A DNA stretch of 64,000 bases from Vandiemenella viatica (taxonomy: Eukaryota; Arthropoda; Insecta; Orthoptera; Morabidae). Below the pieces are notes generated by a model, which was given only the letters and a program-made list of their open reading frames with translations, was not told where the DNA came from and did not search any database. The translations under genes were made by a program, and so were the position numbers. The DNA lies in contig JARYHS010013630.1 of the NCBI GenBank assembly GCA_031002005.1, positions 236,723,539 to 236,787,538 on the forward strand, given 5' to 3'. This document shows positions 45,558 to 55,940 of this stretch, piece after piece. How positions within the stretch are numbered: position 1 is the first letter of the stretch; each line of letters starts with the position of its first letter.

Positions 45558-46580
45558 CTAGTACCGTGTATATCCTCCTTTCGCAGCAATGCAGGCTGTA
45601 ATTCTCCCATGGAGACGATCGTAGAGGTGCTGGATGTAGTCCTGTGGAACGGCATGCCAAGCCATTTCCACCTGGCACCTCAGCTGGACCAGCGTTCGTG
45701 CAGGACGTGCAGACCGCGTGAGACGACGTTTCATCCAGTCCCAAACAAGCTCAATGGGGGACAGATCCGGAGATCTCGCTGGCCAGGGTAGTTGACTTAC
45801 ACCTTCTAGAGCACGTTGGGTGGCACGGGATACATGTGGACGTGCATTGTCCTGTTGAAACAGCATGTTCCCTTGCCGGTCTAGGAATGGTAGAACGATG
45901 GGTTCGATGACGGTTTGAATGTACCGTGCACTGTTCAGTGTCCCCTCGACGATCACCAGAGGTGTACGGCCAGTGTAGGAGATCGCTCCCCACACCATGA
46001 TGCCGGGTGTTGGCCCTGTGTGCCTCGGTCGTTTGCAGTCCTGATTGTGGCACTCACCTACACGGCGCCAAACACGCATACGACCATCCTTGGCACCAAG
46101 GCAGAAGCTACTCTCATCACTGAAGACGACACGTCTCCATTCGTCCCTCCATACACGCCTGTCGCGACACCACTGGAGGCGGGCTGCACGATGTTGGGGC
46201 GTGAGAGGAAGACGACCTAACGGTGCGCTGGACCGTAGCCCAGCTTCATGGAGACGGTTGCAAATGGTCCTCTCTGATACCCCAGGAGCAACAGTGTCCC
46301 TAATTTGCCGGGAAGTGGCGGTGCGGTCCCCTATGGCACTGCGTAGGATGCGATGGTCTTGGCGTGCGTCCGTGTGTCGCTGCTGTCCGGACCCAGGTCG
46401 TCGGGCACGTGCACCTTCCGCCAACCACTGGCGACAACATCGATGTACTGTGGAGACCTCGCGCCCCACATGTTGAGCAATTCGGCGGTACGTCCACCCG
46501 GCCTCCCGCATGCCCACTATACGCCCTCGCTCAAAGTCCGTCAACTGCACATACGGTTCACGTACATGCTGTCGCGGCAT
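45558..46580 (-). CDS. Tc1-like transposase (340 aa)
   Basis: Catalyses cut-and-paste transposition of its element in the nucleus. Start chosen at the Met of MPRQHVREPYVQLTDFERG, because the open frame upstream to 46796 runs into the terminal repeat and does not look like transposase. Residues ~14-58 form the first helix-turn-helix (LTDFERGRIVGMREAG ... STVHRCCRQWL), followed by a GRPR-like basic stretch (RARRPGSGQQR). Residues ~75-120 form a second one (TSRQIRDTV ... ERTICNRLHEAGL). The DDE core has D in VVFSDESSF, D in FQQDNARPH and E in LSPIELVWD. The second D and the E are separated by 32 residues (34 in classical Tc1). No stop or frameshift is present, and the length is normal for the family. 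Confidence 0.93.
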   Translation of the reverse strand: MPRQHVREPYVQLTDFERGRIVGMREAGWTYRRIAQHVGREVSTVHRCCRQWLAEGARARRPGSGQQRHTDARQDHRILRSAIGDRTATSRQIRDTVAPGVSERTICNRLHEAGLRSSAPLGRLPLTPQHRAARLQWCRDRRVWRDEWRRVVFSDESSFCLGAKDGRMRVWRRVGECHNQDCKRPRHTGPTPGIMVWGAISYTGRTPLVIVEGTLNSARYIQTVIEPIVLPFLDRQGNMLFQQDNARPHVSRATQRALEGVSQLPWPARSPDLSPIELVWDWMKRRLTRSARPARTLVQLRCQVEMAWHAVPQDYIQHLYDRLHGRITACIAAKGGYTRY

Positions 46581-46797
46581 GGTACCAGTGTTAAAGACTG
46601 AGATGGAGCTCCGTATGCCACGGCAAACTGGCTGACACTGACTGCGGCGGTGCCCAACCGCTGCGCAGCTAGCGCCCTTCGACGGCCAACACTGCTGTTC
46701 CTGGTGTGTCCGCTGTGCCGTGCGTTTGATCATTGCTTGTACAGCCCTCTCGTAGTGTCCGGAGCAAGTATGGTGGGTCTTACACACCGGCGTCAAT

Positions 46798-46826
46798 GTG
46801 TTCTTATTTCAATTTCCAGAAGTGTA
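46798..46826. repeat. Tc1-like right terminal inverted repeat
   Basis: Ends ...TTTCCAGAAGTGTA; mate of 45401-45429, followed by the TA target copy. Confidence 0.93.
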
Positions 46827-46828
46827 TA

Positions 46829-47552
46829 TGGGATGGCTTATATTCCCTATTTGTTCAACGGCCTCGCTAGGTCCGACACAACCCTCACGGTACCAACCTT
46901 GTTCCCCGAACTTACATTCAAGTTCGTAGTCTATGGACTTGCGTAAAGGATAGACAGAGTTCATAGTCTATAGGTCTTGTTTTCATTTTCGTAGGTTGTT
47001 TCCCGACTCTTCATTACGGTGCCTCCCAGTATGGAATGTAAGCCGGAAACAGGTGAAATGTCTGGGCCATACTGGTTCCCTCCGCGGACTATCAAAAGAC
47101 ACGTGAACATTATATTTTTAACTCTTATGTTACTTATCCTATAATCCATCATTCTCCTGTCTTCATTAATATATTCTCTATTTAGTTTCTACAACTAAAT
47201 AATATCTAAACTTAATGTTCTATAATATTCACAATTATTAATACATGTTCGTAATACCACTTCTGTAGTATAGCCTCACTATAGTATCCGGATGAAATGC
47301 TCCGTGTTTTCTTTAAATTCTCACTAAGATGGCCAAGAAACAAAATATGAAGTTCATGTAGCCACTTTAAGTAATGGGATTTAGTTGGTTCAAGATTTAT
47401 TATACTCAGCATTTATAAAAACAGTTCTCAGCTCAGCTACGATAATAATCTGAAAAGTTATTGTCCTCAATCATAGGTGGCGAAAACGCTTATTGTAATA
47501 TTTATTTATTTATTTATTAGCACTCTAATTTAATGGTACTAACATAATTAAG
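46829..47552. other. Non-coding spacer between transposon and LINE
   Basis: No gene. A (TTTA)n patch lies at about 47500-47519. The last nine bases, ATAATTAAG (47544-47552), are repeated after the LINE at 52825-52833. Confidence 0.5.
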
Positions 47553-47700
47553 CAACTTCCTCTACCTCTAGCGAAAGTGTAACATACAGCGCTATTCACG
47601 TACCGTCGAGTGCGCCGGTGTGTAACATAGCGTGACACCTAAAGTGAAGTGATAATAGTGAACAGTGTAAGAAGAAGCAACGCAAGAAGAAGAAGTACAA

Positions 47701-49390
47701 ATGGATTTAGTCCCGGACACGGGACAATCCATCCAGCAAGCCCTAACCACCTGCTACAACCAAGATGAATACCTGATGTTACCAGCCACAACACCAGATA
47801 CGACTCAAGAGCAACAGCAGTGAGCCTCCCTCCCCGATGGGAAAGAGACGATGGAATATACAACGGCAGCCGTAAACGACCCACCAGACCAGCAGAATCT
47901 TCGGAATCATCACATCGTACCAGGTACCGCCGCAGCATTAACGCCCCAACATACAGTAGAAGCTTCGTTAAATATCACAGATAACAGTGATATACCTAGT
48001 AAACGACTTTGTACCGAAATGACAAGCAATGTTCGGGCAAAAGAAACTGCACTAAATCAAAATTGTACCCTCGAAAGCAGACAACTTAACCTACCTAATA
48101 ATAGGCCGCTACTAACAGAAACCCAGAAACAGTCAAGCAAAAATAATAGATACAACGGAGCAGATGTAGGTCCGTTTTACGTGTTTATTGAAAGTATGGA
48201 TAAAAATGTCAGCATGCTGCATCCAATGGCCACCGGAAAAATTCTTTTCTAACAAAATCCTCAGATCAAACATGACATAATAAATATTAGCACACTTGGG
48301 CCCATTAGAATCCGAATAAAAACACAAACCGCCGCAGCAGCCAACACATTAGTGCAATTACCAGTACTGACAACCTTGAACTTCGAGGCGTATATCCCTA
48401 ATGTTCTTATCCACAAGTTTGGAATTATTAGAAACGTAGAAATCACACTCAATGAAAAGGAAATAATGGAAGATAGAGTCTGACTACCCAGTAGTAGCAG
48501 TCAAGCGCTTCACCAGGAAACCCAACAACCAGGAAGATGGCGAACGTCTCCCCATCCCCGTTTGTCAACTTTCCTTTAGAGCCCAATGTTTACCACAATA
48601 CGTGTACATTCTGGGAACGCGCTGTCCAGTGGAGCCTTATATATCTCAAACAATTATATGTACAAAATGTTGGCGATTCGGACACCGCTTTCATAACTGC
48701 CGCAGTTCCATAAGATGTAACAGATGCGGAGGGCCCCACTCTATAGAATTGTGTAATGATAATATTGCACCTAGATGCGTTAATTGTCAAGCACAACACT
48801 TCGCTTCGGACAAACTATGTCCAGAGTTCCAGCACCAAAAACAAGTAAAATACAACGAAGCCTACAACTCCTTGGGAACGCAGACAACCATCGACCAAAC
48901 AATCCATAGCTACGCACAGAAAGTTATATCCAACCCAACACTACAGAGGGAGGAGGAATTCCCGCCCCTTACTCAGAAGACCACATGACCAACCAGCCCA
49001 CCTCAAAATAGAAATCTTTCGATGCAAGCAGCTGATCGACGTAGTCAGGCTCCCCCCATACCTATCCAAAACCCCCACACCACATCCCACATCACAAAGC
49101 CACCTCCACCCACCCAACCTAAGCAACCTACGGCCGACAGAATATCGACCACTCCTACGGTGGCGATACAACATCTACCCTCCACACCAACAGATATCAA
49201 ATATTTTAACTCAAAGACAGATTCTTCCACCGATCCAGAATCCCTATCCACCTCAGTATCACAACGTATCTCCCACCCCAAGCCACGAGACCTTAACCGA
49301 CGAGCTCCTCCAGCTAATAGTACACATTATAAGAGAAGTACTCAACTTACCTGGCCAAACACTCTCAACTGGGACCAGTCCGCCAATTAG
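47701..49390 (+). pseudogene. LINE ORF1, gag-like nucleic-acid-binding protein
   Basis: ORF1 proteins bind LINE RNA to form the transposition particle. Start taken at the ATG at 47701 (MDLVPDTGQSIQQALT). The frame is broken by TGA at 47821, TAA at 48250 and a one-base shift near 48480, after which DYPVVAVKRFT continues in the next frame, and again by TGA at 48986 before a proline/threonine-rich tail to 49390. Three zinc knuckles lie at about 48660-48830: CTKCWRFGHRFHNC (CX2CX4HX4C), CNRCGGPHSIELC (CX2CX3HX4C) and CVNCQAQHFASDKLC (CX2CX3HX6C). The stop of ORF1 lies 21 bases before the ORF2 ATG in the same frame. Confidence 0.85.
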
Positions 49391-49411
49391 TAGCAAATCT
49401 CATCTCAGTAA

Positions 49412-52400
49412 ATGGAGGTATTTAAAATTCCTCAGTGGAACATCCGATCTGTTTCGGCAAATAAAGAAACCATACGAAAAGAACTAGCCACCCAGCAAAT
49501 ATATATAGCCGCACTCAGTGAAACCTGTCTAAGCAAACTGGCATACTTTCGGGGCTATTCGGTCATACAAAAAGAACGAACAGACGGTTATGGCGGAGTG
49601 GCCCTCCTAATCAAAACCACCTTAGACTTCAGAGCGCTAGACCTAGACCTAACCAACGTCCCGCATCTAGAAGCTGTTGCAGTGCAGGTGGCGCTCACAG
49701 AGTATAAACTCACAATCATCTCACTATACCTACCACCAAGAAGCAAATTAGCGCCACAAGAATGGCATAATCTTTTCAAACAGCTTGAACCTCCATACAT
49801 GCTCTGTGGAGACTTCAATGCCCACAGTACCATGTGAGGATGCGAATACGAAGACCAATCTGGAAAAGAAATTAAAGAACAACTTGACGAATAAAAATTG
49901 ATCCCCCTAACTGACGGCACGGCCACCCAAGTTTTAAGACCAGGCCTCCGACCATCAGCGGTGGACTTGACGTTGGTATCACCCCACATATCCACAGACT
50001 TTCAATGGAGCACCATCCCATATATTCTCGGATCAGACTATCTCGCCATCACCATTTCACATCTTATGGCAAGAGAACCAAAACTAATCTACCCAACCAT
50101 CAAATGGAACATTAGCAAAGCCAACTGGTGCCGTTATACCCAAATCATAGACGCTCAACTCCACACCTGCACACAAAACGCTTCATCAATTGAAAATTAC
50201 GACTCCTTTATTTCCTTAATTAACTACGTCGCAACTTAAACTATCCCGAACGTCGCATATATACTAGGAAGGAACCGCCTGCCCGTGGTGGACCCCGGAA
50301 TGTTCCAAAATGATAGTTAAAAGAAAATTAGCAGTTAAAAAGTACAAACAACAACCCACCTGGGAGACTTACAACGAATATAAAAGACTAAACGCACAGG
50401 TCAAACGCTTCCTCAAATAACAAAAACTAAACAGCTGGAAAACCTATTGCAACAGAATCTCGAAGGACACGCCACCGAACGAAATATGGACAAGGATATG
50501 AAGAATGAAGAAAATACCATCTCCCACTGCAACAATCACATGCGAAACAGAAGAACTCGCCGTGATAGTAGCGCCACCAATTGTCTCCATTTTTAATTGG
50601 TTTATTCCTAGACATCTTAAGCGCATACAATAACGTCCAGCTTTCTCTCCTCGTGAGAAAACTTCAAGCAAAGGGCATCCCGACTTTCTTTCTTAACCGT
50701 ATTTACTTAGCTTTCTACCAACGCACAGTATATCTCCGAGAAGGGAACAACTCACTAGTAGGCTCATATCTCGTCAACCGAGGTATTCCTCAAGGCTCAA
50801 TACTTAGCCCCCTACTATACATCATATACACCTGCGATCTGGAGATCATCTTAGGACCACACATCAAGACCCTACGATTCGCTGATGACTTATGCATCTA
50901 TATATACACCACATGGTTCAAGTTGATTCGCATATGGATCTCGGAAGCTGTGGAAAAATTTACAACATGGTTACACCAACATGACCTACATCTAGCCCCG
51001 CAAAAATCAACGGCAGTACTGTTCACTCATAGAAAAAATCATCTCCAGCAAGAACTAATTCAACTAGGACAATGCACCTTTCCCGTCCCCGCAACAGTCA
51101 AATTTCTTGGAATAATATTAGACAGCAGGCTCTCCAGGAAACCCCAGGTGTAACACATAACAACTAGAACCAGCGGTGCACTCAACATACTGCGCTCAGT
51201 TGCACACTACATGGTGGAGAGCAGCTCTACAGATCACTAATCAGACCACATCTCGAATATGGCAGCATCGTCTACGGCAACGACTCTCAGCAAACTCTGC
51301 GTAAGTTAGACCACATACAATTCCAAGCACTCCGCATCTGCGTCGGAGCAATGAGAACAACCCCTACAAACGCCCTTTTGATTGAGACTGCTGAATTTCC
51401 TCTGGATCTTCAATACCAGCTCCGGGCAGACAAATATCTACTCCAACGTTACTCTTCTTCGCACCACATCCTACGACCGAAACTTCAAACCTTAAATAAT
51501 ATAATGGAGCCGTTTGAAGGGAAAAGACTCCCACGATGCCCGCTTCTATTCTACAGCCACTACAAACTCAGATTCATAGAACCTCTCACAACGAAAGAAT
51601 CAGCCCTATCTATAGTCACCAAACCGTTCGAATGCTCCATTCCAACCCTCCGCACTTATATACTCCCCATCCAACGTAACCATCAAGCAGCGTCCATGCT
51701 TCTAACAATGACCTGGCCGGGCTACACACAAATCTACACTTACTGATCCAAGACAAAACACCATGTTGGAAGCGCGTACTACTGCCCCAGTACCAACCAA
51801 GGAGCCTGATTCGCTCTCCCCTGTGAAGCCTCGATTTATACTGCCGAAATCATCGCCATAAAAGAAGTCTTAAAATACAGAATGGAACAAAAGTTTAAAA
51901 AAATGTTAATCCTCTCCGACTCCAGAAGCACCCTACAAAGATTACAAAACCCGCAGTGGAACCTTAATAGTAAGAAATATATAATGGACTTTATTGAAAT
52001 GACACTGTCTACACAAACCCCAGATATAAGGTATATGTGGATCAAAGGACATGCAGGACTCCTCTATAACGAACGAGCGGACGCCTTAGCCAAACAGGGA
52101 GCCAAGGAGGCGAAGATGCTGCCACTTCCGCTTCCTTACACGGACTTCCTCCCCCGCGTCAAGCAAAAAGCCTACGAAGATCTACAAGACTATTGGAAAA
52201 CATCGTCACTGCACAAGGGCTCTTACTACGCCACAATCCAACCAACAATCATGAAGAACACGCGGTTTCAGAACTTTAAATCCAAAAGGCATCTCACTAC
52301 ATCATTAATACGAATGAGGTTAGGCCATGGAGCCTTCCCCGGCCACCTACATTAGATAAAAGTATTGGACTCTCCACGATGCGAAGCAGACGGGGAGGAA

Positions 52401-52712
52401 GTCTCAGACCTCAACCATATTTTTTTCAAATGCAGCAAACATAATCTCCCACGCACCACCCTAATTAGCAAATTAGTAGCAATGCAAGTACCCCTCCCTA
52501 CATCGATACAATGCCTACTATCTACAAACCAAATTAAGATATACCAGACAAATAACGATGTAGTCAACACGACTCAACAGAGCGCATGGACAAACCACAG
52601 GCTCACGGAAGTCAAAACCAATGCCGGAGAAGACAAAAGGAAGAAGAAACAAGAAATATACAAGAAGCACAATAAAACTCTACTAGAGACTAACAAACGG
52701 ATAATATTGTAA
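49412..52712 (+). pseudogene. LINE ORF2: endonuclease, reverse transcriptase, RNase H
   Basis: ORF2 nicks the target DNA and copies the RNA there. The AP-type endonuclease (49412-50070) shows QWNIRSVSANK, LSETCLS, GDFNAH, AVDLTL and GSDYLAI; the usual final SDH reads SDY, and a stop replaces the Trp after GDFNAHSTM (49835). Reverse transcriptase (about 50590-51150) shows FLDILSAYNNV, RGIPQGSILSPLLY and LRFADDLCIY. The finger motifs expected before FLDILSAY are absent, suggesting a deletion near 50580. RNase H (51730-52090) has IYTY-stop-SK where YTDGSK is expected, so the first catalytic Asp is lost, but keeps LSDSRS and WIKGHAGLLYNERADALA. A C-X..HIFFKC tail motif is at about 52380-52435. 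At least four stops or shifts occur. Confidence 0.88.
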
Positions 52713-52833
52713 ATTGGTAACTCATGTACGAGAATAAGGTAAACATACTGTCTAATAGAATCAATGTACAAGATCAAATGCATAATAAAGGTTGGTGAAA
52801 TGCCGATTGACCAAAAAAAACAAAATAATTAAG

Positions 52834-53639
52834 TGTTAACTGCCCGACAATCATGCTACGGCCATCGGTGTTGAATTGGATATATCACTGAATTATTCAA
52901 ATAAAGTGACATTATCTTTTGAGAAACAACTGAGTTTCGAAATTGGTAGTTACTAATATTGATAAGGGCGTATTCGCAGCAAACAAGTAACGTAAGTCTT
53001 CGTTAAAGTCCGAAGCTGCTGCTCTGAAATTTGTGAGGAGAAAATATTTCCACGTAAATAAGTTACCGTTCTTACATTTCAAAAGACAAGTAGTAATAAC
53101 GACGACTGTCTCCCGTATCCATAAAATAATCAGTATTCTGCTTTCGAATAAAATAACGACGTGGCGAACGACCAAGACATTGGAAACTTCCTAATGACCG
53201 TCTGCACCCAGCTGCTTGCCATTATGCTAAAAGCCAGACAGAGGCATTAAGACAGAGTCGCACGTGGAATGGAGGATCCGCCTGCTTTGCGAAACGAGCC
53301 TCTTATTCATGCCGGAGCTATGTGGCAAATCCTGTAAAAAGCTCGGCGGCCATTGGCAATGCCGTGCCCTCGGCCAAAGCCCACGAGACTTATCACAGAT
53401 CGAGCGGAATGCGGACACTTGCGATGCTAATGCCATTCCTCCTCCTCGAACGAATCGCATTTGATATTTAGATAGCGGCGACGGCTGCGATGGCTTTATT
53501 CGTTTATACGCTGTCTCAGCAGCAATGCAGTCCATTGAGGTATACCAAGTCGGATCCGGGCACTAATAATATTTTGTCCCGCTTTTAATCAAAGAATATT
53601 GTTCTAATAGTTCTAGACGTGCGTCCATTAATTAGGTGT
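52834..53639. other. Non-coding, includes a GC-rich island
   Basis: AT-rich to 53220, then the GC-rich block at 53230-53560 (listed separately), then AT-rich again. Confidence 0.45.
53230..53560. other. GC-rich island, candidate conserved element
   Basis: Compact block with sharp GC increase, containing 'CTCGGCGGCCATTGGCAATG' and 'GATAGCGGCGACGGCTGCGA'. A 102-codon minus-strand frame spans it, but its sequence shows no domain and the plus strand is also open over 66 codons. The regular mix of GC-rich words and AT-rich transcription-factor-like words (TTTATTCG, CATTTGATATTTAG) would suit an enhancer. Inference only. Confidence 0.35.
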
Positions 53640-54010
53640 GTGAAATAGGGGTGTCAAAAAAATAAGGTCTACAAACGATGTCGATCCCAAGGTTAGAGGG
53701 GGTATAACCACACGGGGTGGGGGAGTCCAGATTTTCCATGCCATTTCTAGTATTCTAGGTGTTTAGATCAATTATACACGTCATAGCAACTTTAATAAGG
53801 GGGCATCCACTAATTGCGTGAGGTGTTTTTCAGGATTTCCGGACCCACCCTTGAAATTGAGACCTTTTTTTTAGGTCTCACCTTTCCACAGGCGGTTACA
53901 TCCCCACTTGTAATAAGAATTTCGAAACCAAACGTGAGATTTCCGTTGACCCCCCCCCCCCTCTCCGTTTGTGACATTTCGTGAGTATACGCCGGACCCT
54001 CCCCCCCTAT
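53640..54010. repeat. Probable MITE-like repeat with C-tract and hairpin
   Basis: Contains 'GGGGGCATCCACTAATTGCG', 'CAGGATTTCCGGACCCACCC', a hairpin TGAGACC-N9-GGTCTCA (53858-53880), a run of 12 C (53950-53961) and 'CCGGACCCTCCCCCCC'. The words 'catccactaattgcgtga' and 'cccctccgtttgtgaca' recall a widespread insect non-autonomous DNA element. Termini and target duplication could not be fixed. Confidence 0.5.
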
Positions 54011-54599
54011 TTCACCTTACCCCCTAAGGTGTGTTCATGTTTTCGAACAGAGTTAGTTATTATGCGAGGTTCAGACGTTGCGAGGTATGATAAACAATTT
54101 ACCAATCAGAAGATTACGCTTAAACATTCCGAAAATAATTTGTCACTGGTGCGTTAGTGTATTCGGTACATTCATTATTTTATTTTCATCATAATATCTA
54201 TGATGATGTTATTGAGCATTCTTTTTACGCTTGTTCCCCCATAGGTAACTTCTAAAATCCAAAGAATCAAGATAACTTCCACCCCTCTCACAAAGTTTGA
54301 TGTTAAACGCTGTAATCAAGCTTGTAGCCTTATATTATGGGACAAAACTTTCACTGAAAACACTTTCTTTTAATAGTAACATCGTGTTAAAATAATTTTG
54401 TTGTCCTCTAGAAGCAATTGAAGCAATTTTGTTATTCCATTTCAAATCTCCAGCTACTTTAGAACAGAAAACATATTCAATATACGTCAAACTATCTAAA
54501 TGCAGTAAATCCAGTGATCCGGAGGATTTCTAACAGTCGTTCTCTTCATAAACCATTATATCCCAACGGTGACCATTCAGTCTCACTCGACAGATGCTT
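54011..54599. other. Unassigned non-coding sequence
   Basis: AT-rich; nothing recognised. Confidence 0.4.
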
Positions 54600-54930
54600 A
54601 TTAATGAATTAAATAAAATAGGTAAAGGTTACGGAGTTCCTACGACTACTGTCGCTTTCCGGAGGATTCGCGGAGTTAATTCTCCGCATTCCCCTCTACA
54701 ACCTCTTCTGCACCAGAAGGAATGTGACGGGGACAGAGCCACGCTCCGGCCTTTCTTTAGCTTCAAGTGGATTCCCCCCCGCGCTACTCATTGGATAGCA
54801 GGCTGAGTGGAACTTGGGAGTCAGCTTCGAATAAAACTTTTCGGCTTCAGTGAGGATCGTAACCTGGCCGTCCGGGCTCCACTCAGATGCTGGACCGCCT
54901 GAGCTACAAGCGCTAACCAAATGCGCGTGT
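54600..54930 (-). repeat. Possible SINE family D (tRNA-like head)
   Basis: On the minus strand GCTTGTAGCTCAGGCGGTCC (A-box region, near 54910) is followed about 50 bases later by GGTTACGATCC, a B box with one inserted base. The region downstream to about 54600 is GC-rich relative to its flanks and would be the SINE body. Only one copy is present, so the family cannot be confirmed internally. Confidence 0.4.
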
Positions 54931-55198
54931 ATCAAGTCCGTTTTTGAAGTGAAAACTTCTAGAGGCGGGCTGTAGGCTGGGTACAAATCTATGAATTCGC
55001 GTCACCGACATGTTATGACGTGTTGTGCGAATGATAAGTGCGTTGGACGCTTTTGGAACACACTGTTTTTATACGTTTTTGATGGAAATTTTCATAAGTA
55101 TAATTTCAAACAAATGGAAAAATACTGTTTACGTTTGATTCACAAAATCCTAAACCCTCTCCTCCTTTCCACCTCATCTTAATTTATTTCAAGGTTGT

Positions 55199-55940
55199 TC
55201 ATACAAATTCATAGTTTTTATGCCCGATTTTAATAGTTCTTAGCACACGCAACAGGACCATATCATCCGCAAAAGTAATGCAATTGATTTTTAGATTCTT
55301 CTTTTTGCAACCCAGTCTTATTACAGTTTTTATATTTTTGTTCCATTCTCTTATAACTTTCTCAAGTGGACAATTAAACAATAATGGCGAAAGTCCATCC
55401 CTTTGTCTTACCCCCGTTTTTATTTCAAAATGGTATGATCCTTCACCCATGTATTTAACTTTTGAAAACGTGTTCGTATTAGTGGCTTTTATTATATTAG
55501 TTGTTTTCTTATCCAATCCTAATTCTTCTAGTACTGTTATTAGAGATTCTCTGTCAATCGAATCGTACACTTTCTTGAAATCAATAAAGGAAATTATGTA
55601 TGTCTTTGCTCTTTATCTTTGGTACGCCATAATGTTCTTGAGGTTTAGTATTTGTACAGAGTATGATCTACCTTTTCTGAACCCTCCATGGTACTCCGCT
55701 AGCTGTGGGTCCAATTGCGGTTCCGCTCTATTTAAAAAGACTTTTTAAAGAATCTTGTAACTTACATCCAACAATGAAATATCTCTGTAATTGTTTGGGT
55801 CTGTTTTGGGGATTTTTTGTGAAGAGGGTGGATGAAGGATGTGTTTCAGTTCTAATGGGATTTCTTCTTCTTTCCAAATTTTATTGAAGACACATTGAAG
55901 AGATTCAATGGCATTTTCGTTAGCTTTTTTTTTCAAAATT
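55199..55940 (-). pseudogene. LINE reverse-transcriptase relic (RTE/CRACK-like)
   Basis: Minus-strand reading from 55940 to 55199: WKEEEIPLELKHILHPP, DPNNYRDISLLDVSYKIL, then after a frame change EPQLDPQLAEYHGGFRKGRS, FIDFKKVYDSIDRESL, TGVRQRDGLSPLLFN and ITFADDMVLL. These are reverse-transcriptase motifs in the correct order, including the catalytic FADD. A stop lies near 55625 and at least one shift falls between 55570 and 55745. The endonuclease and C-terminus are missing. Exact clade is unsure. Confidence 0.85.

Larger units (their letters stand above)
45401..46826 (-). mobile_element. Complete Tc1-like transposon with intact transposase
   Basis: Terminal inverted repeats at 45401-45429 and 46798-46826 match over 29 bases with one mismatch (TACACTCCTGG versus TACACTTCTGG, then AAATTGAAATAAGAACAC). 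TA is present on both outer sides (45399-45400 and 46827-46828). Total length is 1426 bp, usual for Tc1-like elements. One uninterrupted 340-codon transposase fills most of the interior. The structure suggests recent mobility, though activity cannot be read from sequence. Confidence 0.95.
47553..52824 (+). mobile_element. Nearly full-length I-like LINE (non-LTR retrotransposon), inactive
   Basis: About 5.27 kb on the plus strand: a 5' UTR (47553-47700), a gag-like ORF1 with zinc knuckles, ORF2 with endonuclease, reverse transcriptase and RNase H, a short 3' UTR and a terminal CCAAAAAAAACAAA tail. ATAATTAAG occurs just before (47544-47552) and just after (52825-52833), consistent with a 9-bp target-site duplication, so the 5' end appears intact rather than truncated. 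An RNase H domain together with three CCHC knuckles in ORF1 fits the I clade or close relatives. Stops and frameshifts in both ORFs make it inactive. Confidence 0.88.

Noticed and set aside
45915..46601. Several plus-strand frames of 76-143 codons
   Set aside because: Antisense to the intact Tc1-like transposase; no independent evidence of coding.
48941..49281. Minus-strand frames in the LINE
   Set aside because: Opposite strand of the Pro/Thr-rich ORF1 tail; Gly/Trp/Val-rich products typical of antisense frames.
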